Origin: a virus
Virus record (IMG/VR): IMGVR_UViG_3300013131_001394
Coordinates: 1-55,206 of that record
Direction: 5' to 3' (one strand)
DNA length: 55,206 nucleotides
The notes beneath the pieces are model-generated. The model had not been told where the DNA came from, made no database searches, and saw only the letters and a list, made by a program, of their open reading frames with translations. Shown here piece after piece: positions 15,205 to 22,678 of the stretch (position 1 is the first letter of the stretch; each line of letters begins with the position of its first letter). A program made the translations under genes and the position numbers.

Positions 15205-15591
15205 ATGAAAAACATACTTAAAAGAATATTCGGCATTACAGAAATGGAAAATGCCATAGCGGAAACCAGAGCAGTTGCAGAAGCGGCTGCTGAACTAACG
15301 CCTAAAGAATTAGCCACTCAAAATAAAGAACCTTGGGTAGCAGTATTGAATACCCATGTAAATAAGGATAACATCAGGAACGGCTTTTTTGAACTTGACT
15401 GGAACGAGTATTTTGTGCTACAATTAAGAAGTGCTGGATATAAAGGTGAAAAGGATGAAGACATTGTTAATCAATGGTTTACTGAACTTTGCCGAAATGT
15501 CGCAGTCGAAGAAGGTATAGACATGAACCGTAGAGGAACTGGCTATATCAATGTCAACAACTTAGGAAATGGACGCTCTGAGGTCAGTTAA
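15205..15591 (+). CDS. Conserved hypothetical protein upstream of RNase H
   Basis: 128 residues with AAGGA before the ATG. N-terminal Ala/Glu-rich helix (EMENAIAETRAVAEAAAEL), then a globular part (KEPWVAVLNTH, ELDWNEYFVLQL) and a C-terminal RRGTGYINVNNLG. I recognise the style from cyanophage and pelagiphage genomes but know no function. It overlaps the RNase H start by 1 nt, suggesting co-expression with a replication gene. Confidence 0.7.
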   Translation: MKNILKRIFGITEMENAIAETRAVAEAAAELTPKELATQNKEPWVAVLNTHVNKDNIRNGFFELDWNEYFVLQLRSAGYKGEKDEDIVNQWFTELCRNVAVEEGIDMNRRGTGYINVNNLGNGRSEVS

Positions 15592-16583
15592 TGGCTAAAA
15601 CTTATATACTAGTAGATAGTGCAAATACATTCTTTCGAGCCAGACATGTGGCACGTGGTAATCTTAATGATAAAATCGGCCTAAGCATTCACACAGTGTT
15701 GAGCAGTGTGCGTAAGGCCTGGCGTGATTTTAAAGGTGATCACGTTATATTCTGCTTAGAAGGTCGCTCTTGGCGCAAGGACTATTACGAGCCTTATAAG
15801 CGTCAACGAACCGAGGCTCGTGCGGCTCTTAGTCCTAGAGAAGCAGAAGAAGATCGTGTATTCTGGGAAACATTTGATCAGTTCAAATCTTTCATAAAAG
15901 ATAAGACTAACTGTTCAGTGCTACATCATCCGCAACTAGAAGCAGATGACCTTATAGCAGGCTGGATACAATATCACCCCAATGATAATCATGTTATTAT
16001 TTCAACAGATGGAGACTTTGCTCAATTAATTTCTCCTAATGTAAGACAATACAATGGAGTTATGGATGTCACTACAACTCACGAAGGCTACTTTGACGAA
16101 AAAGGTAAACCGGTTATTGACAAGAAAACTAAAGAAGTTAAATCTGCTCCAGACCCCGAATGGTTATTATTTGAAAAGTGTATGAGAGGTGATACAAGTG
16201 ACAATGTATTCAGTGCATATCCAGGTGTAAGGGAGAAAGGCACTAAGAATAAAATCGGTCTACGTGAAGCATTTGCAGATAAGCAGTCAAAAGGTTTTGC
16301 ATGGAATAATATGATGCTGCAACGTTGGGTAGATCACGAAGGTAAAGAACATCGTGTACTGGATGACTATAATCGCAATGTGCAATTATGTGACTTAAAG
16401 GCACAACCTGACAACATCAAAAGTATAATTAAAGATACTATTAAATCAGAAATTGATGCTAATAAAAATATAGAACAAGTAGGCATTAGGTTGATGAAAT
16501 TCTGTAATAGTTTCGATTTACAAAAAATTACAGAACAGGTTCAAAGTTACGCCGAACCATTAAACTCAAGGTATACTGTATGA
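15591..16583 (+). CDS. rnh: RNase H (T4 rnh-type 5'-3' exonuclease/flap nuclease)
   Basis: 330 residues against 305 in T4 RNase H, which removes RNA primers and flaps on the lagging strand. Metal-binding acidic residues of the FEN/5'-nuclease fold are visible: VDSANTFF near the N-terminus, QLEADDLIAGW, STDGDFAQL and RGDTSDN. The C-terminal helix-hairpin region follows (YPGVREKGTKNKIG). The start overlaps the preceding gene and its stop overlaps the next (ATGA). Confidence 0.9.
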   Translation: MAKTYILVDSANTFFRARHVARGNLNDKIGLSIHTVLSSVRKAWRDFKGDHVIFCLEGRSWRKDYYEPYKRQRTEARAALSPREAEEDRVFWETFDQFKSFIKDKTNCSVLHHPQLEADDLIAGWIQYHPNDNHVIISTDGDFAQLISPNVRQYNGVMDVTTTHEGYFDEKGKPVIDKKTKEVKSAPDPEWLLFEKCMRGDTSDNVFSAYPGVREKGTKNKIGLREAFADKQSKGFAWNNMMLQRWVDHEGKEHRVLDDYNRNVQLCDLKAQPDNIKSIIKDTIKSEIDANKNIEQVGIRLMKFCNSFDLQKITEQVQSYAEPLNSRYTV

Positions 16584-17056
16584 CATCATCTGCAAAAGTG
16601 TTAGTTCCTAATAAAGAATGGATTATAAGACAAGACAATTCTAAAGTAGGCAGTGTGGCCAAAGCAAAGCGCGGTTATCTGTTTATTAAAAACGGTAAAT
16701 CATTATTTTTTAAGAATGTAGAAGAAATCAATAATAAGTTCGGTGTGGATATTAACGAAGCAAAAGTTGTAAAAATTACACCTTCCGATCCTCAAGATTA
16801 TAAAATATACGATTATCCGTGTAGTTCAAAACCTTTCGAACCTGTATACAATATTAAGAAACGACTTCCGCTGTTTGCCAAAAGTTCAAAAAGTAGAAGC
16901 CAGTATTGTGCAGGATACTACGTGATAAAATTTACAAAAGGCTGGGTTAAAAGTTTTTGTCCTAAACTTATTACACTAGAAAGATATCCGTTTCACGGTC
17001 CTTACAAAACAGAAGTCGAAATGAAGAAAATGTTAAATATTGTGAATAAAACATGA
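16580..17056 (+). CDS. Conserved hypothetical protein downstream of RNase H
   Basis: 158 residues, basic, strand-rich (EWIIRQDNSKVGSVAKAKRG, LFIKNGKSLFFKN). No known domain recognised. The C-terminal KGWVKSFCPKLITLERYPFH suggests a compact globular domain. It is coupled to RNase H and the next gene by 4-nt overlaps, so a role with replication is plausible but unproven. Confidence 0.7.
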   Translation: MTSSAKVLVPNKEWIIRQDNSKVGSVAKAKRGYLFIKNGKSLFFKNVEEINNKFGVDINEAKVVKITPSDPQDYKIYDYPCSSKPFEPVYNIKKRLPLFAKSSKSRSQYCAGYYVIKFTKGWVKSFCPKLITLERYPFHGPYKTEVEMKKMLNIVNKT

Positions 17057-17274
17057 AGCCTCTTAATACATTACCTATAGAAGATTTCTTAAATAGAGCA
17101 AGAGTAGCAATTAAAGGAAATCAAAAAGATCTCACTTTGTCTATTAAAGAAGTTACAGATCTTCAAAATAGCCTAAGCATTGTAATGACAAGACTAACAG
17201 GAGAATTAGATCAAATTGCAACACAGGCACCCCTAGACAAAATCCAAGTTAAAATGGACGGCGGTTCCTGGTAA
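17053..17274 (+). CDS. Small helical conserved protein
   Basis: 73 residues with a predicted helical hairpin (NRARVAIKGNQKDLTLSIKE, then LQNSLSIVMTRLTGELDQIA) and a short C-terminal strand (IQVKMDGGSW). No family recognised. It ends the RNase H-linked group before a small gap with a late promoter. Confidence 0.65.
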   Translation: MKPLNTLPIEDFLNRARVAIKGNQKDLTLSIKEVTDLQNSLSIVMTRLTGELDQIATQAPLDKIQVKMDGGSW

Positions 17275-17281
17275 GATTTCT

Positions 17282-17317
17282 ACTAAATATATACGCACTT
17301 ATCGGAGAGGCGTATAT
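17282..17317 (+). promoter_or_regulatory. Late-promoter-like element with start-codon-occluding hairpin
   Basis: ACTAAATA (17282-17289, 6 of 8 to TATAAATA) overlaps the left arm of a perfect 8-bp inverted repeat: ATATACGC (17289-17296) with GCGTATAT (17310-17317). The right arm contains the first two bases of the ATG at 17316, and the loop holds GGAGAG. By T4 spacing the start falls near 17295, so late mRNA keeps only two bases of the left arm and the start codon is exposed. In read-through mRNA the ATG is paired. Confidence 0.6.
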
Positions 17318-17615
17318 GAGCAGACCCAAGCCAAAAGTATTACTAGAAGTTACAAATAAAAAGAATTATAAATCTGAGCAGGTCTTGGAGGCTGATGCTA
17401 TTTGGGCAGTATTTTATAAAGATAAGCCTATTAACCTAAAAACAAATAGTCTACTCGCTGATCAAATAGGTCCAAAATATAAAAAAGTAAGTTTTTCTAA
17501 TAGCGGACATGCTTTTAATCTAGCAGAAAAACTAAACAAATTATTTGGCACTTCGGACTTTAGCGTTTATAAATTAACCACCGGAGAAAAAATTAGAAAT
17601 GAAGATCAAGCATGA
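17316..17615 (+). CDS. Small hypothetical protein, probably late-expressed
   Basis: 99 residues, basic, mixed alpha/beta (KPKVLLEVTNKKNYKSEQVL, then AIWAVFYKDKPINL). No family recognised. GGAGAGG lies just upstream of the ATG within the predicted hairpin. It overlaps the next gene by 17 nt. Confidence 0.65.
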   Translation: MSRPKPKVLLEVTNKKNYKSEQVLEADAIWAVFYKDKPINLKTNSLLADQIGPKYKKVSFSNSGHAFNLAEKLNKLFGTSDFSVYKLTTGEKIRNEDQA

Positions 17616-17991
17616 TCTTACCAAAATTGTTTTAAACAGGCTAGGGTTGCCATCAGATTCTAAAAGTATCAAAAAATATATGGGATTATGGTGGTGGAGC
17701 CCAGTCGAAAAGAATAAAGGTGGCCTCAAACTTAGAGATGACGGTTTAGCAGCACTAGTTGATGCAGATATCAAATATCACAAAATATTAATAGAAAACC
17801 ACCCAGAACCTACCAACAAAAATATCATATATTTAGACAACTACATTGACTGTCCATGGTATATGAGCAATAGAAATTTTTTTGTTTTCGGTGAAAAAAT
17901 GGCTATACAACTAGTGTTGTATTCCGGAGATATACAAAAATTCTTGGATGCAAAAGCCTATAGAAACCGCTTGACAACTGACAAGATTTAG
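17599..17991 (+). CDS. Small hypothetical protein
   Basis: 130 residues. Notable are a Trp-rich patch (YMGLWWWSPVEKNKGGLKL), a YLDNYIDCPWYMSNRNFFVF segment and a basic C-terminus. No family recognised. The ATG overlaps the preceding gene with no strong Shine-Dalgarno, so translation is probably coupled. Its stop codon lies within the spacer of the strong promoter that follows. Confidence 0.6.
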   Translation: MKIKHDLTKIVLNRLGLPSDSKSIKKYMGLWWWSPVEKNKGGLKLRDDGLAALVDADIKYHKILIENHPEPTNKNIIYLDNYIDCPWYMSNRNFFVFGEKMAIQLVLYSGDIQKFLDAKAYRNRLTTDKI

Positions 17992-17999
17992 CATATAAT
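17971..17999 (+). promoter_or_regulatory. Perfect consensus sigma-70 promoter
   Basis: TTGACA (17971-17976), 17-bp spacer, TATAAT (17994-17999): all 12 consensus bases at the optimal spacing. It lies partly within the end of the preceding gene. Predicted start near 18006. A second element, ATTAAATA (18031-18038), may give late transcription of the same gene. Confidence 0.92.
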
Positions 18000-18005
18000 T
18001 AACAT

Positions 18006-18025
18006 ATATTGAAATTGTTCAATAT
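18006..18025 (+). promoter_or_regulatory. 5'-terminal mRNA stem-loop
   Basis: A perfect 8-bp stem, ATATTGAA (18006-18013) with TTCAATAT (18018-18025), closes a 4-nt loop. Its first base coincides with the start predicted from the consensus promoter upstream, so the mRNA would begin with this hairpin. Such 5' stem-loops protect transcripts such as ompA from RNase E. Confidence 0.55.
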
Positions 18026-18056
18026 TCCAAATTAAATATTTTTTTAGAGAGCAATT

Positions 18057-19136
18057 ATGTCAGAAAAGATTTCAGGCAATCGTACAGTTACTCCCAACGA
18101 AGCCAAACGTAGCCTTCGTAAGTGTATCAAAATTCAACGCCCTGTGTTTATGTGGGGTCCTCCAGGTATCGGTAAGTCAGATATCGTTAAACAAATCGGC
18201 GACGAGTTTGACCGTTCTGTAATTGATGTTCGACTGTCACTTTGGGAGCCCACTGACATCAAAGGTATCCCCTATTACAACTCAACGGCTAATACAATGA
18301 GTTGGGCTCCACCAGCAGAGTTACCCACTGATCCTGATAGCACGGCTATTTTATTCCTAGATGAGCTCAATTCTGCGGCTCCTGCTACACAGGCAGCGGC
18401 TTATCAACTTATTCTTAACCGTCGTGTAGGAACTTACATCCTGCCCAAAGGTGTAAGTATTGTGGCTGCTGGTAACCGTGAAGCAGATAAGGGTGTTACT
18501 TATCGTATGCCTGCTCCGTTGGCTAACCGTTTCCTTCATATTGAACTTAAGAGTGATTATGAAGATTGGCTAAACTGGGCCACTACTAATCGTGTACACG
18601 AGCAGGTGGTAGGTTACATCGGATTTGCCAAACAGGATCTTTACGACTTTGATCCTCGCAGTTCAAGCCGTTCATTTGCTACTCCACGTTCATGGAGTTT
18701 TGTAAGTGACCTGTTACATGATGACGATCTGGACGAAGGTACCCTTACAGATTTGGTAGCAGGTGCTGTCGGTGAAGGCCTTGCTGTTAAGTTTATGGCA
18801 CACCGTAAGGTAGCAAAACAGATGCCTAAGCCGGAAGACATCCTTGTAGGCAAAGTCAAAAAATGCGATATTAAGGAAATCTCTGCAATGTATTCTTTGA
18901 CTGTTAGTATGTGCTATGAACTACAGTCTTCACACCAAAAGAAGGCCAAGAACTGGGATGAAATGGCTGACTACTTCTTCAGTTTTATGATGGATAATTT
19001 CCCAACTGAGTTAGTAGTTATGGGTGCGAAGGTGGCTTTAACAAATTATGCGTTACCATTTGATGCTAGTAAACTTAAGAACTTCGACAGATTCCATGAG
19101 AAGTATGGCAAGTTCATTATCCAGGCAATGGAGTAA
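18057..19136 (+). CDS. MoxR-like AAA+ ATPase
   Basis: 359 residues. Walker A is GPPGIGKS (residues 34-41), Walker B is ILFLDELNSA (Asp102, Glu103), and a sensor-1-like SIVAAGNREAD with NR follows. This is the MoxR/RavA-type AAA+ domain, which usually works with a VWA-domain protein as a chaperone-like remodelling machine. The VWA partner is the next gene. It has its own consensus promoter with a 5' stem-loop and its own terminator, so it can be regulated separately from the partner. Target in infection unknown. Confidence 0.9.
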   Translation: MSEKISGNRTVTPNEAKRSLRKCIKIQRPVFMWGPPGIGKSDIVKQIGDEFDRSVIDVRLSLWEPTDIKGIPYYNSTANTMSWAPPAELPTDPDSTAILFLDELNSAAPATQAAAYQLILNRRVGTYILPKGVSIVAAGNREADKGVTYRMPAPLANRFLHIELKSDYEDWLNWATTNRVHEQVVGYIGFAKQDLYDFDPRSSSRSFATPRSWSFVSDLLHDDDLDEGTLTDLVAGAVGEGLAVKFMAHRKVAKQMPKPEDILVGKVKKCDIKEISAMYSLTVSMCYELQSSHQKKAKNWDEMADYFFSFMMDNFPTELVVMGAKVALTNYALPFDASKLKNFDRFHEKYGKFIIQAME

Positions 19137-19138
19137 TT

Positions 19139-19161
19139 AAGGGCCCGCAGGGGCCTTTTTT
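19139..19161 (+). terminator. Rho-independent terminator after the AAA+ gene
   Basis: Stem AAGGGCCC (19139-19146) pairs with GGGCCTT (19151 onward), one G-T pair, closing the loop GCAG, and runs into six Ts (19156-19161). It begins three bases after the stop codon and is the clearest terminator in the window. Confidence 0.88.
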
Positions 19162-19162
19162 A

Positions 19163-19191
19163 TTGACAATGGTATGCTTAGAGTGTATAAT
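19163..19191 (+). promoter_or_regulatory. Perfect consensus sigma-70 promoter
   Basis: TTGACA (19163-19168), 17-bp spacer, TATAAT (19186-19191), all consensus. It starts two bases after the upstream terminator's T-run. Predicted start near 19198, followed by AAGGAG (19209-19214) and the ATG at 19221. Confidence 0.92.
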
Positions 19192-19220
19192 AGATATATA
19201 ATGTTAACAAGGAGTGAATT

Positions 19221-20468
19221 ATGGCTGTTATGAAATCAGAAAAAACTAAAAAGGTAGAAGCACGTAATTTTACCGAAGCAGAAAAAAACAAAATTGTAGA
19301 GAAATTGATTACTGCTCGTGTTGGGTTGTTACTGCGTCATCCTTTCTTTGGAAACTTAGCAACTCGTCTTAAACTTGTAGATTCTACTCACTGGTGTCCT
19401 ACTCTGGCTACAGACGGACGCTGTTTCTACTACAATAACGATTTTGTAAACCGACTCACTCCAAAACAGGCAGAGTTCGGATTTGCACACGAAGTCCTAC
19501 ATAATGTTTTTGATCATATGGGGCGCCGTGATGGGCGTGATCCTATACTGAGTAATATTGCGGCAGACTATGCCGTTAACCAAATCCTAAAAGATGAGCG
19601 CATCGGTGAAGTGCCTGACTGGATCAAAATTTTCCAGGATAACAAGTATCGCGGAATGAGTTATGAAGAAATCTATGCAGACATTTATGAAAAATCCCAA
19701 AAAATCAACATTTGCGGGTTAGGCGAGTTGTTAGATGAGCATCTAGATGGAGACGGCGATGGAGACGGCGATGGAGACGGCGATGGCAATAACGGTAAAG
19801 GTCGTCCTAAACTTACTCCGGAAGAACGTAAGGCTATCCGTGATGAGATCAAAGAGGCTATGGTAGCCGCTGCCCAGAGTGCCGGTGCAGGCAAGGTTCC
19901 CGCAGGTGTAGCACGCCTTATTAAGGATTTCACAGAGCCTAAAATGGACTGGCGTCAACTACTGCGTATGAATATCCAAAGCATTATCAAAAGCAATTAT
20001 AGTTTCGCCCGCCCAAATCGTAAAAGCCAACACTGTGGCGCAGTCCTTCCAGGTATGTTAAATGAAGAAACCATTGACGTAGCCGTAGGTATTGACCTAA
20101 GTGGTAGTATTAGTGACGACATGGCCAAAGACTTCATTAGTGAAGTTAAAGGTATAATGGAAGAATACAAAGACTTCAAACTTGACTTATGGTGTTTTGA
20201 TACCGAAGTGTATAACTACGCCGCATTTTCAATGGATAATGCAGATGAAATCATGTCCTACCAAGTTAAAGGCGGAGGAGGTACTGACTTTGAGGCCAAT
20301 TGGACCTTTATGAAAGAGCAAGGAATTGAACCAAAACGCTTTATTATGTTTACAGATGGATATCCTTGTGGCAGTTGGGGGGACGAAGATTACTGCGAAA
20401 CCCTGTTTGTTATTCACGGCAATGAATCCATAATTGCTCCGTTCGGACAGACTGCCTACTATAAATAA
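19221..20468 (+). CDS. VWA-domain protein with metallopeptidase-like N-terminus (DUF2201 type)
   Basis: 415 residues. The N-terminal domain has an HExxH zinc motif (His90-Glu91-x2-His94, with His99 nearby) as in the putative metallopeptidase domain found with VWA domains. A DG-rich linker (about residues 176-189) is encoded by 12-bp tandem repeats. The C-terminal VWA domain has a MIDAS motif (GIDLSGSIS, Asp292) and FTDGYP at the later metal-binding loop. It is the expected partner of the upstream MoxR-like ATPase. The two are separated by a terminator and a new promoter rather than co-transcribed. Substrate unknown. Confidence 0.87.
   Translation: MAVMKSEKTKKVEARNFTEAEKNKIVEKLITARVGLLLRHPFFGNLATRLKLVDSTHWCPTLATDGRCFYYNNDFVNRLTPKQAEFGFAHEVLHNVFDHMGRRDGRDPILSNIAADYAVNQILKDERIGEVPDWIKIFQDNKYRGMSYEEIYADIYEKSQKINICGLGELLDEHLDGDGDGDGDGDGDGNNGKGRPKLTPEERKAIRDEIKEAMVAAAQSAGAGKVPAGVARLIKDFTEPKMDWRQLLRMNIQSIIKSNYSFARPNRKSQHCGAVLPGMLNEETIDVAVGIDLSGSISDDMAKDFISEVKGIMEEYKDFKLDLWCFDTEVYNYAAFSMDNADEIMSYQVKGGGGTDFEANWTFMKEQGIEPKRFIMFTDGYPCGSWGDEDYCETLFVIHGNESIIAPFGQTAYYK
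19746..19781 (+). repeat. 12-bp tandem repeat in the VWA gene
   Basis: Three exact copies of GATGGAGACGGC plus a partial fourth, in frame, encoding an Asp-Gly repeat in the linker between the protease-like and VWA domains. Copy-number change would alter linker length in steps of four residues. The acidic DG run could bind calcium. Confidence 0.9.
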
Positions 20469-20477
20469 AGTAGGTAG
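20452..20477 (+). promoter_or_regulatory. Perfect late promoter octamer in a hairpin loop
   Basis: TATAAATA (20460-20467), the exact T4 late promoter consensus, lies on the loop of a 9-bp stem (20452-20460 with 20469-20477, one G-T pair, loop 20461-20468). The right arm AGTAGGTAG contains the Shine-Dalgarno-like site, three bases before the ATG at 20481. Late transcription would start near 20473, giving an 8-nt leader without the stem. Read-through mRNA from the VWA gene would hide the site. The left arm and octamer overlap the VWA stop codon. Confidence 0.7.
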
Positions 20478-20480
20478 ATT

Positions 20481-20777
20481 ATGCCGTTAAGTCGAGGAAC
20501 AGTTAATCCATTAGGCGTTCTGGGACTAAGGAGATTATCCTTTATCCCAGAGCATTTTGCTACTTTAACTATTGAAAGTTACCGTGGATACAAAGAAATA
20601 GAAAATTGGATAAACTATAACCTTAATAGCAGATATGCAATAAAAAGGACATTAGCAGTAAACGATCAAAATAAACTTACAGAAATGTTAGAGATAGGTA
20701 TAGAAGATCCAGCAGAACTAACAATGCTAAGTTTAGGATGCCCACATTTACATAACAAAAGAGAGGATTTATTTTAA
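20481..20777 (+). CDS. Conserved hypothetical protein, probably late-expressed
   Basis: 98 residues (basic N-terminus PLSRGTVNPLGVLGLRRL, then SYRGYKEIENWINYNLNSRY). No domain recognised; the style fits small conserved proteins of T4-like marine phages. Preceded by the late promoter/hairpin element. The stop overlaps the next ATG by one base (TAATG). Confidence 0.65.
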   Translation: MPLSRGTVNPLGVLGLRRLSFIPEHFATLTIESYRGYKEIENWINYNLNSRYAIKRTLAVNDQNKLTEMLEIGIEDPAELTMLSLGCPHLHNKREDLF

Positions 20778-20977
20778 TGGAAGAACAACAAGCAGCCCAA
20801 CCAGAATTAAGTTTAACAGATCTACATAACCTACGTTCAATAGTAGATACAGCATCACGTCGCGGTGCGTTTCATGCTCAAGAAATGAGCGCAGTAGGTT
20901 CGGTGTTTGATAAACTAAACAACTTCTTAAATGCTGTAAAACCAGCACAACCACAAGAAGAAACTGCACAACAATAA
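20777..20977 (+). CDS. Small Gln/Ala-rich helical protein
   Basis: 66 residues, Gln- and Ala-rich at both ends, with a probable helix-turn-helix pair (LTDLHNLRSIVDTASRRGAF, then EMSAVGSVFDKLNNFLNAV). No family recognised. Coupled by 1-nt overlap to the gene before it. Confidence 0.65.
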   Translation: MEEQQAAQPELSLTDLHNLRSIVDTASRRGAFHAQEMSAVGSVFDKLNNFLNAVKPAQPQEETAQQ

Positions 20978-20986
20978 GGAATAATA

Positions 20987-21625
20987 ATGAAGCACGTAGG
21001 TAAGATGAAAAACAACGGAGCAAAGGTAGCAATTGTATATAGGACTCTACCTGGAGATCCGTATAGTGCTCTGGTAGTAGGCACAGGTAAGTTAGGTGCA
21101 AGTTACCACGATGCTCTAATGAGTATTATTCAAGATCCGGCTGGCCAAACTGCTAATGAGTTAGCAGACATTTTGTCTGTTCGTTCATTTCCAGACGGAT
21201 CTAATATGTTACAGTGGTTACACACTAGAGGACAACTCACTAAAGTTCCTACAAGCGGAGTATTGGTTACTCCTACTCCAAATGACAGCGTTCCTTTAGA
21301 CGAACTTAACGTATTAATTGCAGAGCAGAAAGGCCTTACAGTAGACGAACTTGCAGTTAGCGACGGTAATCGGACACCTAAAGGTTTAGATGATCCCACT
21401 AAGACAACCAGTTCTAGTGTATCAGGTGAAGTATACGAGCAGCCTCAAGAAATAGTTGCATCTATACCAGAACCTATCGTAATACCACAAAAAGAAGAAC
21501 CTGTTACCGCTGCGTCATTACGGTCAATGGCAGACAAATTGTTTAAAGAAGCACAGTTACTTCGTGCCAAGGCAGAAGAGATGGAACCAACTAAAAAGAA
21601 AGCAAAGGCACTTAAAGAAGCATGA
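20987..21625 (+). CDS. Conserved hypothetical protein with C-terminal Lys-rich coiled coil
   Basis: 212 residues. A globular N-terminal part (AKVAIVYRTLPGDPYSALVV, SYHDALMSIIQDP, SNMLQWLHTRGQL) is followed by a flexible Pro/Glu-rich linker and a charged helix (LRSMADKLFKEAQLLRAKAE) ending in a Lys-rich tail. The layout is familiar from T4-like cyanophage genomes, but I know no function. AAGGA precedes the ATG. It overlaps the next gene by 4 nt. Confidence 0.68.
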   Translation: MKHVGKMKNNGAKVAIVYRTLPGDPYSALVVGTGKLGASYHDALMSIIQDPAGQTANELADILSVRSFPDGSNMLQWLHTRGQLTKVPTSGVLVTPTPNDSVPLDELNVLIAEQKGLTVDELAVSDGNRTPKGLDDPTKTTSSSVSGEVYEQPQEIVASIPEPIVIPQKEEPVTAASLRSMADKLFKEAQLLRAKAEEMEPTKKKAKALKEA

Positions 21626-21804
21626 ATTTCAAAGTCGGTGATAAAGTAATCAAGGTATCTGGTTATGCATGGCCTGGTATCGTTGTCAGTGTATTTGATA
21701 CACTAAAAGGCGAGCGCCGAGTCGTAGTGGAATGTACAGTACCTGAAGTAGCAGGTGCTTTACACATTTATAACGAATCTCAACTTAAGTTGCACAATGA
21801 CTGA
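21622..21804 (+). CDS. Small KOW/SH3-like beta-barrel protein
   Basis: 60 residues of alternating strands (FKVGDKVIKVSGYAWPGIVV, then ERRVVVECTVPE, then ALHIYNESQLKLH). GDKV...G...V is the usual beginning of small SH3/KOW-like barrels. Such domains bind nucleic acids or proteins; the role here is unknown. It overlaps its neighbours on both sides, including the thyA start. Confidence 0.65.
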   Translation: MNFKVGDKVIKVSGYAWPGIVVSVFDTLKGERRVVVECTVPEVAGALHIYNESQLKLHND

Positions 21805-22678
21805 ACGAGTCTATCTAAATACTCTAAAAGACATTTTAGAGACTGGTGAGGGAAGACCCGATCGTACAGGTGTAGGCACAATCGGTAAGTTCGGTCTTCA
21901 AATGAAGTTTGATCTTACACTAGGATTTCCTGCTATTACAACTAAAAAACTAGCATGGAAGTCTGTTGTAAGCGAACTACTATGGTTTATCGAAGGTAGC
22001 GGTGACGAGTATAGACTTAAAGAAATTCTATACGGTTATCGTTATGATCCACGTAATACTATATGGTCTGACAATGCTAGTGCTCCTTACTGGACCAGCA
22101 AGAAAGTAGCAAGACATGCCGGGGATTTAGGTCGTATATATGGTGTTCAATGGCGTAGATGGCGAAAACCTTTGATCAGAGTAAACAAGGTTATTCTTGC
22201 TAACCACGATCAGTTATTAGAACTTGTAGACGGGTTAAAAAAAGATCCTTACAGTAGACGTCATATTATATCTGCATGGAATCCAGGTGAACTAGAACTA
22301 ATGGCATTACCCCCATGCCATATGATGGCGCAATTTTATGTAAGTAAAGCCAGAAAACTAAGTTGTCAGATGTATCAACGTAGTGCAGATATGTTTTTAG
22401 GAGTGCCTTTCAACATTGCCTCATATGCTTTATTCACCCATATGCTGGCGCAATGCTGTGACTTAGAAGTGGGAGAACTAACTATTACGCTAGGTGACGC
22501 TCACATTTATATAAATCACGCAGAACAAGTAAAAGAGCAGTTATCAAGAACTACTCTACAGTTGCCTACATTAAAATTAAATTCGGCAGTAAAAGATATT
22601 ACAAAGTTTACAATGAACGATATATCTTTAGTTGATTATACGCACCACTCTGCGTTAAAAGCGGAGATGGCAGTTTAA
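21797..22678 (+). CDS. thyA: Thymidylate synthase
   Basis: Converts dUMP to dTMP with methylene-tetrahydrofolate for phage DNA synthesis. 293 residues from the ATG at 21797, which overlaps the preceding stop; T4 td has 286. Seen: the substrate-binding RPDRTG near the N-terminus, catalytic LPPCH (Cys174), QRSADMFLGVPFNIASY with Asn206, and GDAHIYINH. Asn206 is the residue that selects dUMP; dCMP hydroxymethylases carry Asp there, so this is a thymidylate synthase, and hydroxymethyl-C DNA is not indicated. Its stop abuts the stop of the convergent virion operon. Confidence 0.95.
   Translation: MTERVYLNTLKDILETGEGRPDRTGVGTIGKFGLQMKFDLTLGFPAITTKKLAWKSVVSELLWFIEGSGDEYRLKEILYGYRYDPRNTIWSDNASAPYWTSKKVARHAGDLGRIYGVQWRRWRKPLIRVNKVILANHDQLLELVDGLKKDPYSRRHIISAWNPGELELMALPPCHMMAQFYVSKARKLSCQMYQRSADMFLGVPFNIASYALFTHMLAQCCDLEVGELTITLGDAHIYINHAEQVKEQLSRTTLQLPTLKLNSAVKDITKFTMNDISLVDYTHHSALKAEMAV

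Noticed and set aside
21797-22678. dCMP hydroxymethylase (hydroxymethyl-C DNA as in T4)
   Set aside because: Asn is kept in GVPFNIASY where hydroxymethylases carry Asp, so it is a thymidylate synthase.
22640-22678. Bidirectional terminator between thyA and the virion operon
   Set aside because: Only a 4-bp stem (CGCA/TGCG) without a T-run on either strand; the stops abut with no room.
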